Positions 60,601-64,000 of a DNA stretch of 64,000 bases are shown here, in pieces (the first letter of the stretch is position 1; each line of letters begins with the position of its first letter). The stretch is from Draconibacterium mangrovi_A (lineage in GTDB: Bacteria > Bacteroidota > Bacteroidia > Bacteroidales > Prolixibacteraceae). Where the stretch lies: contig NZ_JBBIXN010000002.1 in assembly GCF_037646455.1 (NCBI RefSeq), forward strand, positions 248,001-312,000, read 5' to 3'. The translations under genes and the position numbers were made by a program. The notes under the pieces are model-generated. The model saw only the letters and a list, made by a program, of their open reading frames with translations. It was not told the origin of the DNA and searched no databases.

Positions 60601-62025
60601 ATGAACAATGAACACCAATCTGCATGGGAAAAATGCCTTAACGTTATAAAAGATAACGTTCCTAGCAGCAGCTTCAAAACCTGGTTCGAACCTATCGAAC
60701 CCGTTAAACTTGAGAACAAAGTATTAACTATTCAGGTCCCAAGTGCTTTTTTTTACGAGTACCTCGAAGAACAGTTTATTGACATCCTTCGAAAAACACT
60801 TCGCATGGTCATCGGAAACGGCGCTAAACTGGAGTATAATGTTGTTATGGGCAACAAAAACAGCCAGCCGTATACGGTGAGCTACCCTACCAATAACAAT
60901 ACAAAGATCCAGAACAAACCGTTAACAATTCCGTTGAAAGCCGATGAGAAACCAACGATCAAAAATCCGTTTATCATCCCCGGCATTCAAAAGCTACAAA
61001 TCGATCCGCAACTAAAGCCGGACAATACCTTCGAGAATTTTGTGGAAGGCGATTGCAACCGTTTAGCAAGAAGTGCGGGATATGCAGTGGCACAAAATCC
61101 TGGAGGTACAGCCTTTAATCCTTTAATGGTTTACGGCAACTCAGGACTTGGAAAAACCCACCTGGTTCAGGCTATCGGTATTGAAGTTAAAGAGCGTTTC
61201 CCGGACAAAGTAGTACTGTATGTAAATGCCAATAAATTTCAAACGCAATTTACCGAAGCCACACGCAACAACAACCGGAACGACTTCCTTCATTTCTACC
61301 AAATGGTAGATGTTCTGATTCTTGATGACGTGCACGAATTTGCAGGAAAAGAAAAAACACAGGAAACTTTCTTCCATATATTCAACCATTTACACCAAAT
61401 GGGAAAGCAACTGATCCTTACATCGGATAAACCGCCCATCGAGTTAAAAGGAATGGAACAAAGGTTACTTTCGCGCTTTAAGTGGGGATTAACTGCAGAC
61501 CTGCAGATTCCTGATTTTGAAACGCGCATGGAAATCCTGCGTCGTAAAGTGTATAAAGACGGTATCACGCTTTCAGAAGAAGTTCTGGAATACATTGCCT
61601 CGCATGTTACCAATAATGTTCGCGAACTGGAGGGTGCGCTGGTATCGTTGCTGGCCCAGTCAATGCTGAACAAACGCGAAATCACACTGGAACTGGCAGC
61701 AAAACTGATCACTAAACTGGTGAAAAATTCAAAACGCGAATTGTCGATCGAGTACATTTCGAAAGTGGTTTGCGATTACTTTAATATGCCGGTTGATGCG
61801 CTACAGGCCAAAACACGTAAAAGGGAAATTGTTCAGGCGCGGCAAATTGCCATGTATTTCTCCAAGAGTCTCACCAAATACTCACTGGCAAGTATTGGAG
61901 CTCAAATCGGGAGCAAAGACCACGCCACTGTACTTCACGCCTGTAAAACGGTGAACAACCTGAAAGACACCGACAAGAACTTCAGGGTTTTTGTTGAAGA
62001 GATAGAAAAGAAATTAAAAATGTAA
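60601..62025 (+). CDS. dnaA: chromosomal replication initiator DnaA
   Basis: 474 residues. Domain I WEKCLNVIKDNVPSSSFKTWFEPIEPV; AAA+ domain with Walker A GNSGLGKTH near 179 and Walker B VDVLILDDVHEF; arginine-finger region RLLSRFKWGLTADLQ; C-terminal DNA-binding helix-turn-helix with the family signature GSKDHATVLHACKTV. It opens oriC and recruits DnaB. A rho-independent terminator follows. Confidence 0.97.
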   Translation: MNNEHQSAWEKCLNVIKDNVPSSSFKTWFEPIEPVKLENKVLTIQVPSAFFYEYLEEQFIDILRKTLRMVIGNGAKLEYNVVMGNKNSQPYTVSYPTNNNTKIQNKPLTIPLKADEKPTIKNPFIIPGIQKLQIDPQLKPDNTFENFVEGDCNRLARSAGYAVAQNPGGTAFNPLMVYGNSGLGKTHLVQAIGIEVKERFPDKVVLYVNANKFQTQFTEATRNNNRNDFLHFYQMVDVLILDDVHEFAGKEKTQETFFHIFNHLHQMGKQLILTSDKPPIELKGMEQRLLSRFKWGLTADLQIPDFETRMEILRRKVYKDGITLSEEVLEYIASHVTNNVRELEGALVSLLAQSMLNKREITLELAAKLITKLVKNSKRELSIEYISKVVCDYFNMPVDALQAKTRKREIVQARQIAMYFSKSLTKYSLASIGAQIGSKDHATVLHACKTVNNLKDTDKNFRVFVEEIEKKLKM

Positions 62026-62032
62026 AGAACAG

Positions 62033-62058
62033 GGCAGGCTTTTAAGTCTGCCTTTTTT
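62033..62058 (+). terminator. rho-independent terminator of dnaA
   Basis: GGCAGGC pairs with GTCTGCC (one G-T pair) across TTTTAA, followed by six T. It starts 8 bases after the dnaA stop and ends 8 bases before the next ATG. Confidence 0.85.
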
Positions 62059-62066
62059 CTGTCAGA

Positions 62067-62921
62067 ATGATTAGTTTATTCGCCAGCATTATTTCTTCTT
62101 CGATGATTTATGTGGTTTTCAGGATCGCCAAAAACCACCAATGCCGGCTATCACCACTGATTACCTACAATTATCTCGCCGCCACTTTACTTGGCTTGTT
62201 GTTCTTTCAACCTTTTAAGGAAATTTCAATACAGCAATCTTTTAGCTGGCTTCCTTTTGGTGCATTGCTTGGGATATTGTTTATCGTCATGTTCTTTCTC
62301 ATCGGACGATCTTCGCAAAAAGCCGGCATTGCGGTAACTACGCTGGCCAATAAACTTTCGCTGGTTTTTCCGGTATTGTTTTCGTTACTGTATTATCACG
62401 AACACATTTCAACCCTAAAATACATTGGACTGACCGGAGCATTTATAGCCATTGCACTTACAGTTTACAAAAAAGACCTGCGAAAAACCAACCTGCTGCT
62501 GATTGCACTACCGCTCCTTATATTTTTGGGCAGCGGTATGGTCGACACACTCGTTAAATTTGTTCAGGCCGAAAAAATAGCAGCAAATGAAGTAAGTGCC
62601 TACACCACTGTTGTTTTCTTTGTCGCCTTTATTTGCGGTACCATCTTTCAACTGCTTACCCGTCAGCTACAAGTTAGGATTCATCCTCCTACCCTGCTAC
62701 TGGGTTTACTGCTGGGCATCGTTAATTTCGGATCGCTGTATTTTATCATCCTGGCACTCAATAACACAGGACTAAAAAGTTCGCTGGTATTTGCTTTGAA
62801 CAACATGTCGGTGGTGGCACTAACAACTGTTCTGGGAACCTTACTTTTTAAAGAACAACTGAATAAAATTAACTTTGCAGGCGTTATACTGGCCATAATC
62901 AGTCTTTACTTTTTATTGTAA
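62067..62921 (+). CDS. EamA/DMT-superfamily transporter
   Basis: 284 residues, ten hydrophobic segments in two five-helix halves. The DMT pattern is clear in PVLFSLLYYHEHISTLKYIGLTGAFIAIALTVYKK and in the second half TVLGTLLFKEQLNKINFAGVILAIISLYFL. It exports or imports a small metabolite that cannot be named. Its stop shares one base with the next start. Confidence 0.85.
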   Translation: MISLFASIISSSMIYVVFRIAKNHQCRLSPLITYNYLAATLLGLLFFQPFKEISIQQSFSWLPFGALLGILFIVMFFLIGRSSQKAGIAVTTLANKLSLVFPVLFSLLYYHEHISTLKYIGLTGAFIAIALTVYKKDLRKTNLLLIALPLLIFLGSGMVDTLVKFVQAEKIAANEVSAYTTVVFFVAFICGTIFQLLTRQLQVRIHPPTLLLGLLLGIVNFGSLYFIILALNNTGLKSSLVFALNNMSVVALTTVLGTLLFKEQLNKINFAGVILAIISLYFLL

Positions 62922-63523
62922 TGAACGACGAATACAAAACCATAGAGAAAGCAGCCACAGGATATTTCAAAGATAAAGGGAGCAAATTTTACGCTTACGC
63001 TTATCCGGTGAAAAATGAGGATGAAGTCAAGGAATACGTTCAGGGCCTGAAGAAAGAACACCACAGTGCCCGTCACCATTGTTATGCCTGGCGAATAGGA
63101 ACCGAAGAAATACTCACCCGCGCCAACGACGACGGTGAGCCGTCTTCAACAGCGGGAAAACCCATACTCGGACAATTGACCAGCTACGAAGTAACAAATA
63201 TACTGGTTGTTGTGGTTCGCTATTTTGGCGGAACCTTACTGGGCGTTAGCGGCCTTATTAATGCCTATAAAAATGCAACCATCGAAGCACTGTATAATGC
63301 TGAGATCGTTTCGAAACTGATCGAAAATACCTTCGAACTAAAATTTGAATACCCCTTGTTAAATGTAGTGATGCAAACCACAAAGCAGGAAGGACTGAAC
63401 ATTGTTGAAACCGATTTTCAGGAATCCTGCCGACTGATTTTTTCGGTTCGTAAAAGCGACACTGAGAAAGCGCAAAACATCTTTGATAGTATTTATGGTG
63501 TAGCCATAAAAAAGCTTTCGTGA
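62921..63523 (+). CDS. YigZ/IMPACT-family protein
   Basis: 200 residues. The UPF0029 N-domain is diagnostic: DKGSKFYAYAYPVKNEDEVKEYVQGLKKEHHSARHHCYAWRIG, then RANDDGEPSSTAGKPILGQL and VVVRYFGGTLLGVSGLINAYK. The C-domain (DUF1949-like) is a ferredoxin-like fold. The biochemical role is unclear; links to translation control are known only for eukaryotic IMPACT. One-base overlap with the DMT gene. Confidence 0.92.
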   Translation: MNDEYKTIEKAATGYFKDKGSKFYAYAYPVKNEDEVKEYVQGLKKEHHSARHHCYAWRIGTEEILTRANDDGEPSSTAGKPILGQLTSYEVTNILVVVVRYFGGTLLGVSGLINAYKNATIEALYNAEIVSKLIENTFELKFEYPLLNVVMQTTKQEGLNIVETDFQESCRLIFSVRKSDTEKAQNIFDSIYGVAIKKLS

Positions 63524-63655
63524 ATTAAGCCAATGTTAATAAAATGCTGATAAATAGAAACACGAAAATATAAGCAAAAAACAGAATCTGACTAATTTTG
63601 ACAACATGATGCAAGGTCCTATATTCCTAACAAATTTTCTTGAAAGAGGTACTAC

Positions 63656-63680
63656 AGAACTCAAAAAGAGGGTTCTTTTT
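63656..63680 (+). promoter_or_regulatory. hairpin in the pyrB leader
   Basis: AGAACTC pairs with GGGTTCT (one G-T pair) across 7 bases, then TTTT. It could be a pause or terminator hairpin upstream of the main terminator at 63761-63799. Confidence 0.45.
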
Positions 63681-63760
63681 CCTTATCGATGCATCATACG
63701 ATTTTTTAAAGCAATCGTGTTTCAAAACAAAAAAGTCAGAACTTTTTTTATGATTCATAA

Positions 63761-63799
63761 AAACCAACATTTTCTTTTAAGAGGTGTTGGTTTTTTTTT
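63761..63799 (+). terminator. terminator/attenuator directly upstream of pyrB
   Basis: AAACCAACA pairs with TGTTGGTTT (9 bp, 15-base loop) followed by a run of T to 63799, only 38 bases before the pyrB ATG. A 75-codon open frame (63606-63833) crosses it and stops 4 bases before pyrB. This is the arrangement expected of an attenuator; a terminator for an upstream small transcript is the alternative. Confidence 0.7.
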
Positions 63800-63837
63800 G
63801 TTGCTACCAATAATTCATAAAATCAATATTTAAGGTA

Positions 63838-64000
63838 ATGAAGAAGGATTTAATTTCGATTACAGATTTCTCGAAAAAAGAGTACATGAGGATCATGGAG
63901 CTGGCTGCCGAATTTGAAGCAAATCCGAACCAGAACCTCTTGCAAGGTAAAGTTGTAGCATCGTTGTTTTTCGAACCTTCTACACGCACGCGCTTGAGTT
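63838..64000 (+). CDS. pyrB: aspartate carbamoyltransferase catalytic subunit (3' end outside window)
   Basis: The first 54 residues are visible: MKKDLISITDFSKKEYMRIM, then ELAAEFEANPNQNLLQGKVVASLFFEPSTRTRLS. The carbamoyl-phosphate motif FFEPSTRTR identifies the ATCase/OTCase family, and the start resembles PyrB. It makes carbamoyl aspartate, the committed step of pyrimidine synthesis. pyrI normally follows in Bacteroidota but is outside the window. Confidence 0.9.
   Translation, partial: MKKDLISITDFSKKEYMRIMELAAEFEANPNQNLLQGKVVASLFFEPSTRTRLS

Noticed and set aside
63606..63833. 75-codon frame as a real protein gene
   Set aside because: It crosses a terminator with a T-run and has no family features; treated as a possible leader frame only.

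Overview
The window looks like chromosomal DNA of a Bacteroidota bacterium, probably a Bacteroidales/Marinilabiliales-type anaerobe or marine relative (inference). The signs are a Bacteroidota-type LptD, an HU-HIG-like protein, bifunctional Fkp, a fused Wzz/BY-kinase, -7 boxes of the TAnnTTTG type, and genes at each end typical of the phylum. One assembly gap (Ns) lies at 5597-5693.

Layout. 1-6.4 kb: end of a NusG/UpxY-like antiterminator, an outer-membrane barrel protein, a winged-helix regulator, then a sulfate/PAPS set (cysQ, SLC13 permease, cysC). 7-12 kb (minus strand): exopolysaccharide initiation and export machinery (WecA-like transferase, Wzc-like tyrosine kinase with a (YG)12 tail, Wza-like lipoprotein). 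12-24.9 kb: a gene-poor, repeat-packed accessory island with seven two-gene toxin-antitoxin-like modules (three nucleotidyltransferase/HEPN-type, two RelE/ParE, one VapBC, one AbiE-like), a second winged-helix regulator and a RAYT transposase with its REP sequences. 25-37.7 kb: exopolysaccharide operon (flippase, sulfotransferase, five glycosyltransferases, pyruvyltransferase, polymerase, two acyltransferases, a beta-propeller protein). 38.3 kb: HU-like gene. 40.4-46.9 kb: a complete lasso-peptide biosynthetic cluster in the order K-B2-A-C-B1-N-D, with a 45-residue precursor gene too short for ordinary gene calling. 48.1-53.9 kb: GDP-fucose genes gmd, fcl and fkp. 54.5-64 kb: housekeeping block (ridA, lptD, amidase, MlaD, dnaA, DMT transporter, YigZ, start of pyrB).

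How the genes work together: CysC/CysQ and the permease would control PAPS for the sulfotransferase; GDP-fucose from Gmd/Fcl/Fkp would feed the glycosyltransferases; the WecA-like protein starts the chain on undecaprenyl phosphate; Wzx/Wzy flip and polymerise; Wza/Wzc export. The product is predicted to be a fucosylated, sulfated, pyruvylated and acetylated exopolysaccharide (inference). The lasso cluster is the most exciting locus: its predicted core GTSATNTTESHPQRPGSKP has a Gly1-Glu9 ring, an aromatic-free tail, and an HPr-kinase-like tailoring enzyme.

The intergenic DNA is unusual. It carries several families of nested palindromes (including a ~50 bp two-hairpin cloverleaf with covarying stems in nine copies, and a 140-200 bp inverted-repeat element), seven- and eight-base degenerate tandem repeats, and palindromes that have entered genes in frame (twice in fcl, once in a glycosyltransferase).
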